Part shown: piece by piece, positions 1-8,002 of the stretch
How positions within the stretch are numbered: position 1 is the stretch's first letter
Layout: every line of letters starts with the position of its first letter
NCBI RefSeq assembly: GCF_024199925.1
Contig: NZ_JANADR010000001.1
Location: forward strand, 4,340,001-4,404,000
Length of the DNA: 64,000 nt
Source of the DNA: Bradyrhizobium sp. CCGUVB1N3
GTDB lineage: Bacteria; Pseudomonadota; Alphaproteobacteria; Rhizobiales; Xanthobacteraceae
Direction of reading: 5' to 3'
Made by a program: the position numbers and the translations under genes
The notes under the pieces: model-generated
What the model was told of the DNA's origin: nothing
Seen by the model: only the letters and a program-made list of their open reading frames with translations
The model's database searches: none

Positions 1-1097
1 AGGCACAGCAGATCCGCGCCATCCGCCATCTCGTCGCCTCCGCCGTCAACGGGTTGAAGCCGCAGCGCGTCTCGATCGTCGACGAATCCGGTCAGTTGCT
101 CGCCGATGGTGCGGCGAGCGATCCGGAGCAGGCCGTCGGCGACGAGCGCCGCACCGCGTTCGAGAAGCGGATACGCAAGCAGGTCGAGGACATCGTCTCC
201 TCGGTGGTCGGCTCGGGCCGCGCCCGGGTGCAGCTCTCAGCCGATTTCGACTTCAACAAGATCACCCAGACCTCCGACAAGTTCGATCCCGAAGGCCGCG
301 TGCTGCGCTCGAGCCAGACCCGGGAAGAGAGCAGCCTCACCGCCGACAACAACGGCCAGGTCACCGTCAACAACGAGCTGCCGGGTAATTCATCGGGCGG
401 CACGGCGGTCGCGGCCCGCGACCAGAGCAAGAAGACCGAAGAAACCAACAATTACGAGATCTCCCGCACCACCAAGACCGAGGTGACCGAGGCCGGCCGC
501 GTCAACCGCATCTCGGTCGCGGTGCTGGTCGACGGCATCTATTCCAAGAACGACAAGGGCGATCTGGTCTATCAGGACCGCACCAAGGAGCAGCTCGACC
601 GCATCGCCACGCTGGTGCGCTCGGCGATCGGCTTCGACCAGAAGCGCGGCGACCAGGTCGAGGTCGTCAACCTGCGCTTTGCCGACGCGCCGTCGACCGC
701 CCCGATCGCCGAGCCATCGGGCTTCCTCGGCATGCTCCAGTTCACCAAGGACGACGTGATGTACTTCGTCGAGCTCGGCGTGATGATGCTGCTCGGCCTC
801 ATCGTGATGTTCATGGTGATCCGGCCGCTGGTGAAGCGGATCCTTGCCTCCGACGAGGTCGCGGCCCTGACCAGCGCGCTGAGCGCCCCTGCGCTGACCG
901 ACGAATCCGGTTCCGCCTCTGGCGGCGGCCACGCGCTGGTCCCGAGCGGCAGCGCCACGGCGAGCGCGATCGACGTCGCCACCGTCCAAGGCCAGGTCCA
1001 CGCCCAGTCCGTTCATCGCGTCGGCGAGCTCGCCGAGCGCAACCCCAATGAAACCGTCGCCATCATCCGCCAGTGGCTGAGCGAACCCGCGAAATGA
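1..1097 (+). CDS. fliF: Flagellar MS-ring protein FliF, C-terminal part (5' end outside window)
   Basis: FliF forms the membrane-embedded MS ring, the base on which the flagellar rotor and export gate are built. The reading frame is open from base 3, so the window starts inside the gene and about 364 residues are visible. The visible part holds the end of the periplasmic ring-building region, a Gly/Ser/Asn-rich stretch, and one membrane segment near 770-830 (YFVELGVMMLLGLIVMFMVI) followed by a basic RPLVKRIL stretch. The cytoplasmic tail ends with a conserved helix (NPNETVAIIRQWLSE), which in known FliF proteins binds the FliG N-terminal domain. fliG follows after 18 bases, so the pair is co-transcribed. 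The identification is secure; the N-terminal half cannot be assessed. Confidence 0.96.
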   Translation, partial: AQQIRAIRHLVASAVNGLKPQRVSIVDESGQLLADGAASDPEQAVGDERRTAFEKRIRKQVEDIVSSVVGSGRARVQLSADFDFNKITQTSDKFDPEGRVLRSSQTREESSLTADNNGQVTVNNELPGNSSGGTAVAARDQSKKTEETNNYEISRTTKTEVTEAGRVNRISVAVLVDGIYSKNDKGDLVYQDRTKEQLDRIATLVRSAIGFDQKRGDQVEVVNLRFADAPSTAPIAEPSGFLGMLQFTKDDVMYFVELGVMMLLGLIVMFMVIRPLVKRILASDEVAALTSALSAPALTDESGSASGGGHALVPSGSATASAIDVATVQGQVHAQSVHRVGELAERNPNETVAIIRQWLSEPAK

Positions 1098-1115
1098 TTC
1101 GAGAAGTGAACTGAC

Positions 1116-2213
1116 ATGGCCCCTTCCTTGCAAAACGCCAACTCGCAAGACATCACCAGCGTGATCTCGACGCTCGGGCAGCGCGCCGGCAACCGGGCCA
1201 AGGACGGCAAGTCCTCCGAGCAGCTGGCGGGACCGAGGCGCGCCGCAATCCTGATGCTGGCGCTCGGCGAGCAATATGGCGGCAAGATCTGGTCGCTGCT
1301 CGACGACGAGGAGGTGCGCCAGCTCTCGCTGGAGATGTCCACCCTCGGCACGGTCGAGGTCGACACGGTCGAGGACATGCTGCTCGAATTCGTCTCGCGC
1401 ATGTCGGCTTCCGGCGCGCTGATGGGCAATTTCGACGCCACCGAGCGGCTGCTGCAGCAATACCTGGCTCCGGAGCGCGTCAACGGCATCATGGACGAGA
1501 TCCGCGGCCCTGCGGGGCGCAACATGTGGGAGAAGCTCTCCAACGTGCAGGAAGAGGTGCTCGCCAACTACCTGAAGAACGAATATCCGCAGACCATCGC
1601 GGTGGTGCTGTCCAAGCTCAAGCCGGAGCACGCCGCGCGCGTCCTCGGCATCCTGCCCGAGGAGCTGGCGCTCGATGTCGTCAACCGCATGCTGAAGATG
1701 GAGGCGGTGCAGAAGGAGGTCATCGAGAGCGTGGAGAAGACGCTTCGCGTCGAGTTCATGTCGAACCTGTCGCAGACCCGCCGCCGCGACGCTCACGAGG
1801 TGATGGCGGAAATCTTCAACAATTTCGATCGCCAGACCGAAACCCGCTTCATTACCTCCCTGGAAGAGGAGAACCGGGAATCGGCCGAGCGCATCAAGGC
1901 CCTGATGTTCACCTTCGACGACCTCGTCAAGCTGGACTCCGGCTCCGCCCAGACGTTGATGCGCAACGTCGACAAGGACAAGCTCGCCGTCGCGCTGAAG
2001 AGCGCCAACGAGGACGTCCGCAACTTCTTCTTCGGAAACATGTCCTCACGCGCAGCCAAGATGCTCCAGGACGACATGGCGGCGATGGGACCGGTCCGGT
2101 TGCGTGATGTCGACGAGGCGCAGGCGCTGCTGGTCAACCTCGCCAAGGACCTCGCCGCCAAGGGTGAGATCATGCTGACCAAGAACCGCGCTGACGACGA
2201 GTTGGTGTATTGA
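1116..2213 (+). CDS. fliG: Flagellar motor switch protein FliG
   Basis: FliG couples stator to rotor: its N-terminal domain sits on FliF, its middle domain contacts FliM, and its C-terminal domain carries the charged torque helix. The protein is 365 residues, slightly longer than the roughly 330 of enteric FliG because of an N-terminal extension of about 30 polar residues. The middle-domain EHPQ motif appears as EYPQ within [14 protein letters not shown]. The C-terminal charged segment ([20 protein letters not shown]) is intact. The gene lies between fliF and fliH; its TGA stop shares one base with the next ATG, which suggests translational coupling. Confidence 0.97.
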   Translation: MAPSLQNANSQDITSVISTLGQRAGNRAKDGKSSEQLAGPRRAAILMLALGEQYGGKIWSLLDDEEVRQLSLEMSTLGTVEVDTVEDMLLEFVSRMSASGALMGNFDATERLLQQYLAPERVNGIMDEIRGPAGRNMWEKLSNVQEEVLANYLKNEYPQTIAVVLSKLKPEHAARVLGILPEELALDVVNRMLKMEAVQKEVIESVEKTLRVEFMSNLSQTRRRDAHEVMAEIFNNFDRQTETRFITSLEEENRESAERIKALMFTFDDLVKLDSGSAQTLMRNVDKDKLAVALKSANEDVRNFFFGNMSSRAAKMLQDDMAAMGPVRLRDVDEAQALLVNLAKDLAAKGEIMLTKNRADDELVY

Positions 2214-2833
2214 TGGCGGCGCCCGCGAAATTCCTGTTCGACAACGATTTCTCCGCGCCCGACCGGACGCGCGAGAAGGCTGCGAGCGCAGCCGAGATCG
2301 CGCAGAAGATCGCGGCCGCCGAGGCGCGCGCCTACCAGGCCGGCTTCGACGCCGGACAGCGCGAGGCCAAGGCCGAGAGCGACCGCCGCGTCGCGCTCGC
2401 CATGGAGGAGATCAACATCTCGGTGAGGGGCATCGCGTCGGGCATCGGCAATATCGAGGCCAGGATGGAGACCGAGGCGGTCGACGTCGCGGTCGCCGTG
2501 GCGCGCAAGCTGTGCGCCGACCTGATCGCCGCCGAGCCGCTCGGCGAGATCGTGGCGCTGGTCAAGGACTGCTTCTCGCACCTGGTCGCGACGCCGCACC
2601 TGGTCGTCCGCATCAGCGACGCGCTCTACGAGAGCGCGCGCGAGCGGATCGAGCGGCTCGCCAAGCAGAGCGGCTTCGAGGGCCGGCTGGTGATCCTGGC
2701 CGAGCCGGAGATTGCGACCGGCGACTGCCGGATCGAATGGGCCGATGGCGGCGTCGTGCTCGAGCGCGGCGCCATTCTCGGCAAGATCGACGAACTCGTC
2801 GGACGCTATGTCGCGTCCCGCAAGGGGAACTAA
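2213..2833 (+). CDS. fliH: Flagellar export regulator FliH-like protein (FlbE type)
   Basis: FliH-type proteins bind the export ATPase FliI and help dock it at the flagellar export gate. The 206-residue product is rich in Ala and Glu, with a helical charged N-terminal half (AAEIAQKIAAAEARAYQAGF then GQREAKAESDRR) and a FliH/HrpE-like C-terminal domain ending GAILGKIDELVGRYV. Sequence conservation in this family is poor, so the call rests largely on position: the Caulobacter order fliF-fliG-flbE-fliN-flbD is reproduced exactly. I chose the ATG that overlaps the fliG stop (tgATG) over the in-frame TTG just before it. Confidence 0.85.
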   Translation: MAAPAKFLFDNDFSAPDRTREKAASAAEIAQKIAAAEARAYQAGFDAGQREAKAESDRRVALAMEEINISVRGIASGIGNIEARMETEAVDVAVAVARKLCADLIAAEPLGEIVALVKDCFSHLVATPHLVVRISDALYESARERIERLAKQSGFEGRLVILAEPEIATGDCRIEWADGGVVLERGAILGKIDELVGRYVASRKGN

Positions 2834-2836
2834 GCC

Positions 2837-3187
2837 ATGAGCGACACTGACGGGCAGGTCCCGCTTCCCGATCTCAACGGCCCGATGGCGCCGACCGGCA
2901 CCGATGTCGGCTACAACGAGGACGAATACGCGGCCCGCGTCGCTGCCGACCTCGAGGCCGTATTCGACGTGCCGGTGCAGGTCTCCGCCGTGCTCGGTCG
3001 CTCCAAGATGGATGTCGGAGAGCTGTTGAAGCTCGGTCCCGGCACCGTGCTCGAGCTCGACCGGCGCGTCGGCGAGGCCATCGACATCTACGTCAACAAC
3101 CGCCTCGTCGCCCGCGGCGAGGTGGTGCTGGTCGAGGACAAGCTCGGCGTGACCATGACCGAAATCATCAGGACCGAACGCACTTGA
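2837..3187 (+). CDS. fliN: Flagellar motor switch protein FliN
   Basis: FliN is a C-ring component that takes part in switching and in docking export substrates. The 116-residue protein has a short Pro/Asp-rich N-terminus and a C-terminal SpoA domain (FDVPVQVSAVLGRSKMDVGE, then LGPGTVLELDRRVGE and VDIYVNNRLVARGEVVLVE-like strands). The length is typical for FliN. It starts three bases after the fliH stop, so it belongs to the same transcript. Next comes a palindromic repeat and then flbD. Confidence 0.96.
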   Translation: MSDTDGQVPLPDLNGPMAPTGTDVGYNEDEYAARVAADLEAVFDVPVQVSAVLGRSKMDVGELLKLGPGTVLELDRRVGEAIDIYVNNRLVARGEVVLVEDKLGVTMTEIIRTERT

Positions 3188-3194
3188 TTGTTTC

Positions 3195-3243
3195 GAGCAT
3201 GATCCTTTCGGAAAACCGCGACACACTTTTCCGGATCATGCTC
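3195..3243. repeat. REP-like palindrome, family A (GCATGATCC), copy 1
   Basis: An imperfect inverted repeat with arms GAGCATGATCC and GGATCATGCTC around an inner pair CGGAAAA/TTTTCCG. Two further copies lie at 29203-29247 and 32299-32344. It starts 7 bases after the fliN stop, so as RNA it would form a hairpin between fliN and flbD. No transposase is linked to it. Confidence 0.85.
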
Positions 3244-3294
3244 TAGCGCAGCGAATGACGCGCGGCAGCGCGAACAGACGGACAGGAGACTGAC

Positions 3295-4680
3295 ATGCGG
3301 CTTCTCATCGTTGGCACACTGAAGGGCCAGCTCACCACCGCCACCAAGATCGCGATGGAGAACGGCGCCACCGTGACCCACGCCGAGGACCACGAGCAGG
3401 CAATGCGCGTGCTGCGCGGCGGCAAGGGCGCCGACCTGCTGCTGGTCGACGTCGCCCTCGACATCCGCGACCTCGTGATGCGGCTGGAAGCCGAGCACAT
3501 CCACGCTCCCATCGTCGCCTGCGGCATCACCAACGACGCCCGCGCCGCGGTCGCCGCGATCCACGCCGGCGCCAAGGAATACATCCCGCTGCCGCCGGAG
3601 CCGGAGCTGATCGCCGCCGTGCTCGCCGCCGTCGCCAACGACTCCCGCGAGCTCATCTATCGCGACGACGCCATGGCGCGCGTGGTCAAGCTCGCCCAGC
3701 AGATCGCGGGCTCGGACGCCTCGGTGATGATCACCGGCGAATCCGGCACCGGCAAGGAGGTGCTGGCGCGCTACGTCCATACGCGATCGGCACGTGCCAA
3801 ACGCCCCTTCATCTCCATCAACTGCGCCGCGATCCCAGAGCATCTCCTCGAATCCGAGCTGTTCGGTCATGAGAAAGGCGCCTTCACCGGTGCCGTCGCC
3901 CGCCGCATCGGCAAGTTCGAGGAGGCGACCGGCGGCACGCTGCTGCTCGACGAAATCTCCGAGATGGATGTCCGCCTGCAGTCAAAACTGCTCCGCGCGA
4001 TTCAGGAGCGCGTGATCGACCGCGTCGGCGGCACCAAGCCCGTCCCCGTCGACATCCGCATCATCGCGACCTCGAACCGCAATCTGGCCGAGGCCGTGCG
4101 CGAAGGTACGTTCCGCGAGGATCTGCTGTTCCGCCTCAACGTCGTGAACCTGAAGATCCCGCCGCTGCGCGAGCGTCCCGCCGACGTCCTCGAGCTCGCC
4201 CAGCATTTCGTGAAGAAATATGCCGAGGCCAACGGCGTGCCGCTGCGCCCCATTTCGGCGGAAGCACGCCGGGTGCTCTCGACCAACCGCTGGCAGGGCA
4301 ACGTCCGCGAGCTCGAGAACACCATGCATCGCGCGGTGCTGATGGCGCAGGGCGACGAGATCGGCGCCGACGCCATCATCACGCCGGACGGCGACCGCCT
4401 CGATGTCGCCAGGACCGCGCCGGCGGTGGCACACGCCACGATGGCAGCCGAGCAGGTGACGCGGGCGCTGGTGGGACGCACCGTCGCCGATGTCGAGCGC
4501 GATTTGATCCTGGAGACGTTGAAGCACTGCCTCGGTAACCGGACCCATGCCGCCAACATTCTCGGCATCTCGATCCGCACCCTGCGCAACAAGCTCAACG
4601 AATATGCCGACGGCGGAATCCCGATCCCGCCGGCGGGCACGCCGGGCGAATATCCCCGCATGCCGGCGATGGGGGCGTGA
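3295..4680 (+). CDS. flbD: Sigma-54-dependent flagellar regulator FlbD
   Basis: FlbD activates sigma-54-dependent flagellar genes and represses earlier ones. The 461-residue protein has an N-terminal receiver-like domain (1-110), an AAA+ domain with Walker A GESGTGKE (148-155), the sigma-54 contact motif GAFTGA (195-200) and Walker B GGTLLLDEI (213-221), and a C-terminal Fis-type helix-turn-helix (ANILGISIRTLRNKLNEY). The receiver is degenerate: Asp52 is present (LLLVDV), but the acidic pair of strand 1 is replaced by LLIVG and the conserved Lys is absent (EYIPLPPE). In Caulobacter FlbD works with the partner FliX rather than a normal kinase, and this sequence fits that. Its presence suggests the block encodes the subpolar rather than the lateral flagellum. 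Confidence 0.94.
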   Translation: MRLLIVGTLKGQLTTATKIAMENGATVTHAEDHEQAMRVLRGGKGADLLLVDVALDIRDLVMRLEAEHIHAPIVACGITNDARAAVAAIHAGAKEYIPLPPEPELIAAVLAAVANDSRELIYRDDAMARVVKLAQQIAGSDASVMITGESGTGKEVLARYVHTRSARAKRPFISINCAAIPEHLLESELFGHEKGAFTGAVARRIGKFEEATGGTLLLDEISEMDVRLQSKLLRAIQERVIDRVGGTKPVPVDIRIIATSNRNLAEAVREGTFREDLLFRLNVVNLKIPPLRERPADVLELAQHFVKKYAEANGVPLRPISAEARRVLSTNRWQGNVRELENTMHRAVLMAQGDEIGADAIITPDGDRLDVARTAPAVAHATMAAEQVTRALVGRTVADVERDLILETLKHCLGNRTHAANILGISIRTLRNKLNEYADGGIPIPPAGTPGEYPRMPAMGA

Positions 4681-4707
4681 GGCGATCACAAACATTAAGA
4701 CGACGCG

Positions 4708-4740
4708 AAATGCCCGGGCCAAGTCCCAGGCATTTTCTTT
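4708..4740 (+). terminator. Rho-independent terminator after flbD
   Basis: A near-perfect stem (AAATGCCCGGG / CCCAGGCATTT, one mismatch) with a short loop, followed by TTTTCTTT. It lies 27 bases after the flbD stop and closes the flagellar transcript. Confidence 0.8.
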
Positions 4741-4764
4741 GCGGCGGACACGTATACACTTGCC

Positions 4765-4913
4765 CCGTCATCCTGAGGCGCGAGGCATGCGATGCGAAGC
4801 AGCGCATGCCGAGCCTCGAAGGATGAACGGCTACGGACGCAGCCGGGCCGTCGCCCTTCGAGGCTCGCCAAGCGGCGCGCTTGCGCCGCTAAGCTCGCAC
4901 CTCAGGGTGACGG
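4765..4913. repeat. Long nested inverted repeat (CCGTCATCCTGAGG family)
   Basis: The outer arms CCGTCATCCTGAGGCGCGAG and CTCGCACCTCAGGGTGACGG pair across about 150 bases. Inside are further hairpins (GCATGCGATGC / GCAGCGCATGC, GAGCCTCGAAGG / CCTTCGAGGCTC, and GGCGCGCTTGCGCC). The 359 bases between flbD and the next gene hold only the terminator and this element. It has no coding potential and resembles intergenic palindromes that are frequent in Bradyrhizobium. Confidence 0.8.
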
Positions 4914-5039
4914 TCAACGAACGCACATTCAGGCTTGCGAGACTGGACTGTTCCAGGCGCAGAGGCGAACCGCATTCGGCGACTAGGTCGGGCCGGAATA
5001 AGACCCTATAAGCGCGAACGATAATCACGCGAGGTAATA

Positions 5040-6188
5040 ATGTCTGAGGCTCAAATCACCGATTGGCTGGCGTCGCAGAAGCAGGCGATGATCGACCTGT
5101 TGCGCGACGCCGTGAACATCGATTCCGGGTCCTATGACAAGGAAGGCGTCGATGCGGTCGGTGCGCGGTTCGAGCGGCATTTTGCCGAGCACGGCATTCC
5201 GTTCCGGCGCGAGGGCCATGGCACCTTTGGCGATGCGATCCATGCCGAAGTGGCCAAACCCGGCAGCAACGAAAAGCCGATCCTGCTGATGGGGCATCGC
5301 GACACGGTGTTCGGCAAAGGCGAGGCCGAACGACGCCCCTTTACGATTCTGGACGGCCGCGCCTATGGCCCGGGGGTCGCGGACATGAAGGCCGGCCTCG
5401 TCATGAACGTGTTCGTGGCCACGGCCTTTCAGAAATTCGGCGGCAGCCCTCACCCGATTAAGGTGCTGATCACCTCGGACGAGGAGATCGCCTCGCCCTC
5501 CTCGCGCCCGGTGATCGAGCGCGAGGGACGTTCCGCGCGCGCCGTCTACAATTCCGAGCCGGGGCGGCCGACCGGCAACGTGGTCACGAGCCGCAAGGGC
5601 GGCATCTTCATGCACCTTGCCGTCACCGGCAAGGCCGCGCATTCCGGCGCGAATTTTGCGGCCGGCGTGAGCGCGATCGGCGAGCTCGCGAACAAGATCG
5701 TCCATATCCATGCGCTGACCGATCTGTCCAAGGGGATCACCCTGAACGTCGGGCTGATCGCGGGCGGGCAGTCGGTCAATACGACGGCGCCTTACGCCGA
5801 GGGCCAGATCGATCTGCGCTATGTCGAGCCGAGAGATCGCGACGCGGTGATGGCCGCGATCGAGAAGATCGTCGTCACCTCCTACGTGCCGGGCACGAGC
5901 GCCACGCTGACGATCAAGGGCGAATTCGTGCCGGCGGTTCAGAGCGAGGCGTCGAAGACGCTGTTCGAGGGTTACCAGGGCGCCGCACGCGACGTCGGGC
6001 TGACCACGCTCACCGGCGAATTCTCCGGCGGCTGCGCCGATTCAGGCTTCACTGCCGCCGTCGGCACGCCGACGATCTGCGGCGTCGGCCCGGTCGGCGG
6101 GCTTGCACATACGCCGGAGGAATATCTCGAGCTCGACAGCATCGTCCCGCGCGCACAAGCGCTGGCGCTGGCGATCTTGCGGAGCTGA
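5040..6188 (+). CDS. M20 family metallopeptidase (glutamate carboxypeptidase / CPG2-like)
   Basis: M20 enzymes are di-zinc hydrolases that cleave C-terminal amino acids or amide bonds. This 382-residue protein shows the metal ligands in order: HRDTVF (first His with its Asp), GPGVADMKAG (bridging Asp), TSDEEIASPSSR (catalytic and ligand Glu pair), and NSEPGRPTG. A dimerisation insert begins near GKAAHSGANF, and the final ligand His is in VGGLAHTPEEYLEL. No signal peptide is visible, so it is probably cytoplasmic, unlike the secreted Pseudomonas CPG2. It stands alone between two repeats, so the natural substrate is unknown; gamma-glutamyl or folate-type conjugates are possible from family knowledge only. 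Confidence 0.88.
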   Translation: MSEAQITDWLASQKQAMIDLLRDAVNIDSGSYDKEGVDAVGARFERHFAEHGIPFRREGHGTFGDAIHAEVAKPGSNEKPILLMGHRDTVFGKGEAERRPFTILDGRAYGPGVADMKAGLVMNVFVATAFQKFGGSPHPIKVLITSDEEIASPSSRPVIEREGRSARAVYNSEPGRPTGNVVTSRKGGIFMHLAVTGKAAHSGANFAAGVSAIGELANKIVHIHALTDLSKGITLNVGLIAGGQSVNTTAPYAEGQIDLRYVEPRDRDAVMAAIEKIVVTSYVPGTSATLTIKGEFVPAVQSEASKTLFEGYQGAARDVGLTTLTGEFSGGCADSGFTAAVGTPTICGVGPVGGLAHTPEEYLELDSIVPRAQALALAILRS

Positions 6189-6209
6189 CGGCGACCCAAT
6201 TCGTAGTGC

Positions 6210-6301
6210 GTAGGGTGGGCAAAGGCGCACTTGCGCCGTGCCCACCATCTCTCCAGGTCTCAGACGGAAGTGGTGGGCACGCTTCGCTTTGCCCACCCTA
6301 C
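6210..6301. repeat. Inverted repeat, family B (GTAGGGTGGGCAAAG), copy 1
   Basis: The terminal arms GTAGGGTGGGCAAAG and CTTTGCCCACCCTAC are perfectly complementary. An inner pair GTGCCCACCA / TGGTGGGCAC makes a second, nested hairpin. A second copy with identical terminal arms lies at 34746-34839. It sits between two convergent genes, so it could end transcription from either side. Confidence 0.85.
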
Positions 6302-6311
6302 AGGAGACATC

Positions 6312-6479
6312 TCAAGAATAGCTCGGCGCGTCGGGATTGCGGAAGATGTGGATGGGGTCGCCGGGCACGATGTGCCGGCCGGTGAACATCGCATAGGCGT
6401 AGAGCGCGAGATAGGCGATCGCGAGCGCGCCGACGGCGTAGAAGGCCCAGGTCGCAACGCGTTTCATCGCCGGCTCCAT
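6312..6479 (-). CDS. Small single-span membrane protein (55 aa)
   Basis: A short open frame of 55 codons with a good Shine-Dalgarno (GGAGGAGG) just before the chosen ATG; a second in-frame ATG lies four codons later. The product has a short basic N-terminus (MEPAMKRV), one hydrophobic helix (WAFYAVGALAIAYLALYAYA) and a polar tail ending in IHIFRNPDAPSYS. The composition is protein-like and codon use matches the neighbours. It follows the flavin reductase gene on the same strand by 77 bases and may be the last gene of that transcript. I do not recognise the family. Confidence 0.6.
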   Translation of the reverse strand: MEPAMKRVATWAFYAVGALAIAYLALYAYAMFTGRHIVPGDPIHIFRNPDAPSYS

Positions 6480-6556
6480 CGCCTCCTCCGGGAGGCTCTG
6501 GCGGGGCTTCTAGATCGAGGGAAACGAAAAGGCCAGCCCGGAAGGCCACCCGGCGG

Positions 6557-7138
6557 TCAAATGACGCGCCGGCCCCGCGCGGGAACACTGACCTCGGCGA
6601 GCCCGGCGGCGTCCTCATCCTGGTCGAGCGCGACGTACTGTCCGTGCCAATAGGCGAGCGCCGCGCTGCGGGTCGAGCTCCGGATGTCGCGCACGCGTCC
6701 GATGACGATGCCGTGCGAGTGACGCTCGACGATCTCCTCGACCTCGCAATCGAGCGCGGCCAGCGCGCCGGCCAGCAGCGGGACGCCGGAGACGGCCGTC
6801 ACCCAGTCACTGCCGGCGAAGCGATCGGCACCCTTCAGCCCGCCCTTGCCGGCAAAGCGCTCGGCGATGTCGAGCTGGTCGGCGTTGAGGATGTTCACGC
6901 CGAAAGCGCCGTGGCGCTTGATCAGCGGGAACGACGAGGCGTCGCGGTTGATGCTGACGAGCAGCGTCGGCGGATCGACCGACAGCGACGTCACCGAAGT
7001 CACCGTCATGCCGGTGATGTCCCTGCCGCGGCCGGCGGTGATGACGCTGACGCCGCCGGTGAGATGGCGCATAGCGCCGCGGAAATCGGCGGAGGGGATG
7101 GTCGTGTCGGTCATGATATGGCGGGCAATCACGTTCAT
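6557..7138 (-). CDS. Flavin reductase (split-barrel family), probable FMNH2 supplier for SsuD
   Basis: Enzymes of this family use NAD(P)H to reduce free FMN or FAD for a partner monooxygenase. The 193-residue protein carries the flavin-reductase split-barrel signature: FRGAMRHLTGGVSVIT, GMTVTSVTSLSVDPPTLLVS, and GAFGVNILNADQLDIAERFA. A GGGAG Shine-Dalgarno lies 8 bases before the ATG. It follows ssuB by 32 bases at the end of the ssu operon, so it most likely provides FMNH2 to SsuD. It belongs to the HpaC-like family, not the flavodoxin-like family of E. coli SsuE, so it is an analogous replacement; I therefore leave the symbol empty. Confidence 0.85.
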   Translation of the reverse strand: MNVIARHIMTDTTIPSADFRGAMRHLTGGVSVITAGRGRDITGMTVTSVTSLSVDPPTLLVSINRDASSFPLIKRHGAFGVNILNADQLDIAERFAGKGGLKGADRFAGSDWVTAVSGVPLLAGALAALDCEVEEIVERHSHGIVIGRVRDIRSSTRSAALAYWHGQYVALDQDEDAAGLAEVSVPARGRRVI

Positions 7139-7170
7139 GGCATGCTCCCCGAAATCAGGGCCCCTGTTAT

Positions 7171-7995
7171 CTAGGTACGATCATCCGCCGAGAGAAGATG
7201 GCGCAGGATGGAGCCTTCGAGGCCCGCAAGCTCCACCGAGCCGCGCTCGCGCGGCCGCGGCGCATTGACCGTGACGTCATGCGCGATACGGCCCTCCTCG
7301 ATCACGAGCACGCGATCGGCGAGCGCAACGGCTTCCGCGACGTCGTGCGTCACCAGGATCGCCGTAAAACCCTGGTCGCGCCAGACGCGCTCCAGGAGCC
7401 GCTGCATCGAGATGCGAGTCAGGGCATCAAGCGCGCCGAGCGGCTCGTCGAAGGCCAGCACGCGGGGCTGGCTGACGAGCGCGCGCGCCAGCGCCACGCG
7501 CTGCTTCTGGCCGCCGGACAGCACCGAGGGCCACTGGTCGCGCTTGTCGGCGAGCCCGACCTCGGTCAGCGCATGCTCGGCGCGCGGATGCGCATCAAGC
7601 GAGGCGCGGTCGCGCCCGAGGCCTACCTCGACATTCGACAACACGCGGGCCCAGGGCAGCAGCCGAGGCTCCTGGAACATCACCCTGATATCCTCGGGCC
7701 GCGCCGCCTCACCAAAGCTGATGGCGCCGGCATCGATCTTGTCGAGGCCGGCGATCAGCCGCAGCAGCGTGCTCTTGCCGCAACCGCTTTTGCCGACGAT
7801 CGCAACGAACTGGCCAGCGGGGATATGCAGGTCGATGCCGCGCAGCACCTCGTTGTCGCCGAAGGATTTACGCAAGTTCCGGATCGTGAGCGGCAAGCCA
7901 AGCGCCGGCCGCTCCTGCCGCGCGCGCCGGGCCTGCGGCGTATTGCGGGTGCGCTGGTTGCGTTCGGTCTCGGGCAGGAGAAGAGCTGTCTGCAT
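7171..7995 (-). CDS. ssuB: Aliphatic sulfonate ABC transporter ATP-binding protein SsuB
   Basis: This is the ATPase that powers sulfonate import. The 274-residue protein has Walker [13 protein letters not shown]-loop [10 protein letters not shown], signature [15 protein letters not shown], Walker [13 protein letters not shown] and the switch His in [11 protein letters not shown]. The sequence around the Q-loop and signature is typical of the nitrate/sulfonate/taurine group. About 40 residues precede the first beta strand; this N-terminal extension is basic. It lies 7 bases after ssuC and 32 bases before the flavin reductase gene. Confidence 0.9.
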   Translation of the reverse strand: MQTALLLPETERNQRTRNTPQARRARQERPALGLPLTIRNLRKSFGDNEVLRGIDLHIPAGQFVAIVGKSGCGKSTLLRLIAGLDKIDAGAISFGEAARPEDIRVMFQEPRLLPWARVLSNVEVGLGRDRASLDAHPRAEHALTEVGLADKRDQWPSVLSGGQKQRVALARALVSQPRVLAFDEPLGALDALTRISMQRLLERVWRDQGFTAILVTHDVAEAVALADRVLVIEEGRIAHDVTVNAPRPRERGSVELAGLEGSILRHLLSADDRT

Positions 7996-8002
7996 TTTTG
8001 TC

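Noticed and set aside
390..3226. Two long minus-strand frames (468 and 477 codons) across the flagellar genes
   Set aside because: They are complements of fliF, fliG, fliH and fliN, which match known proteins.
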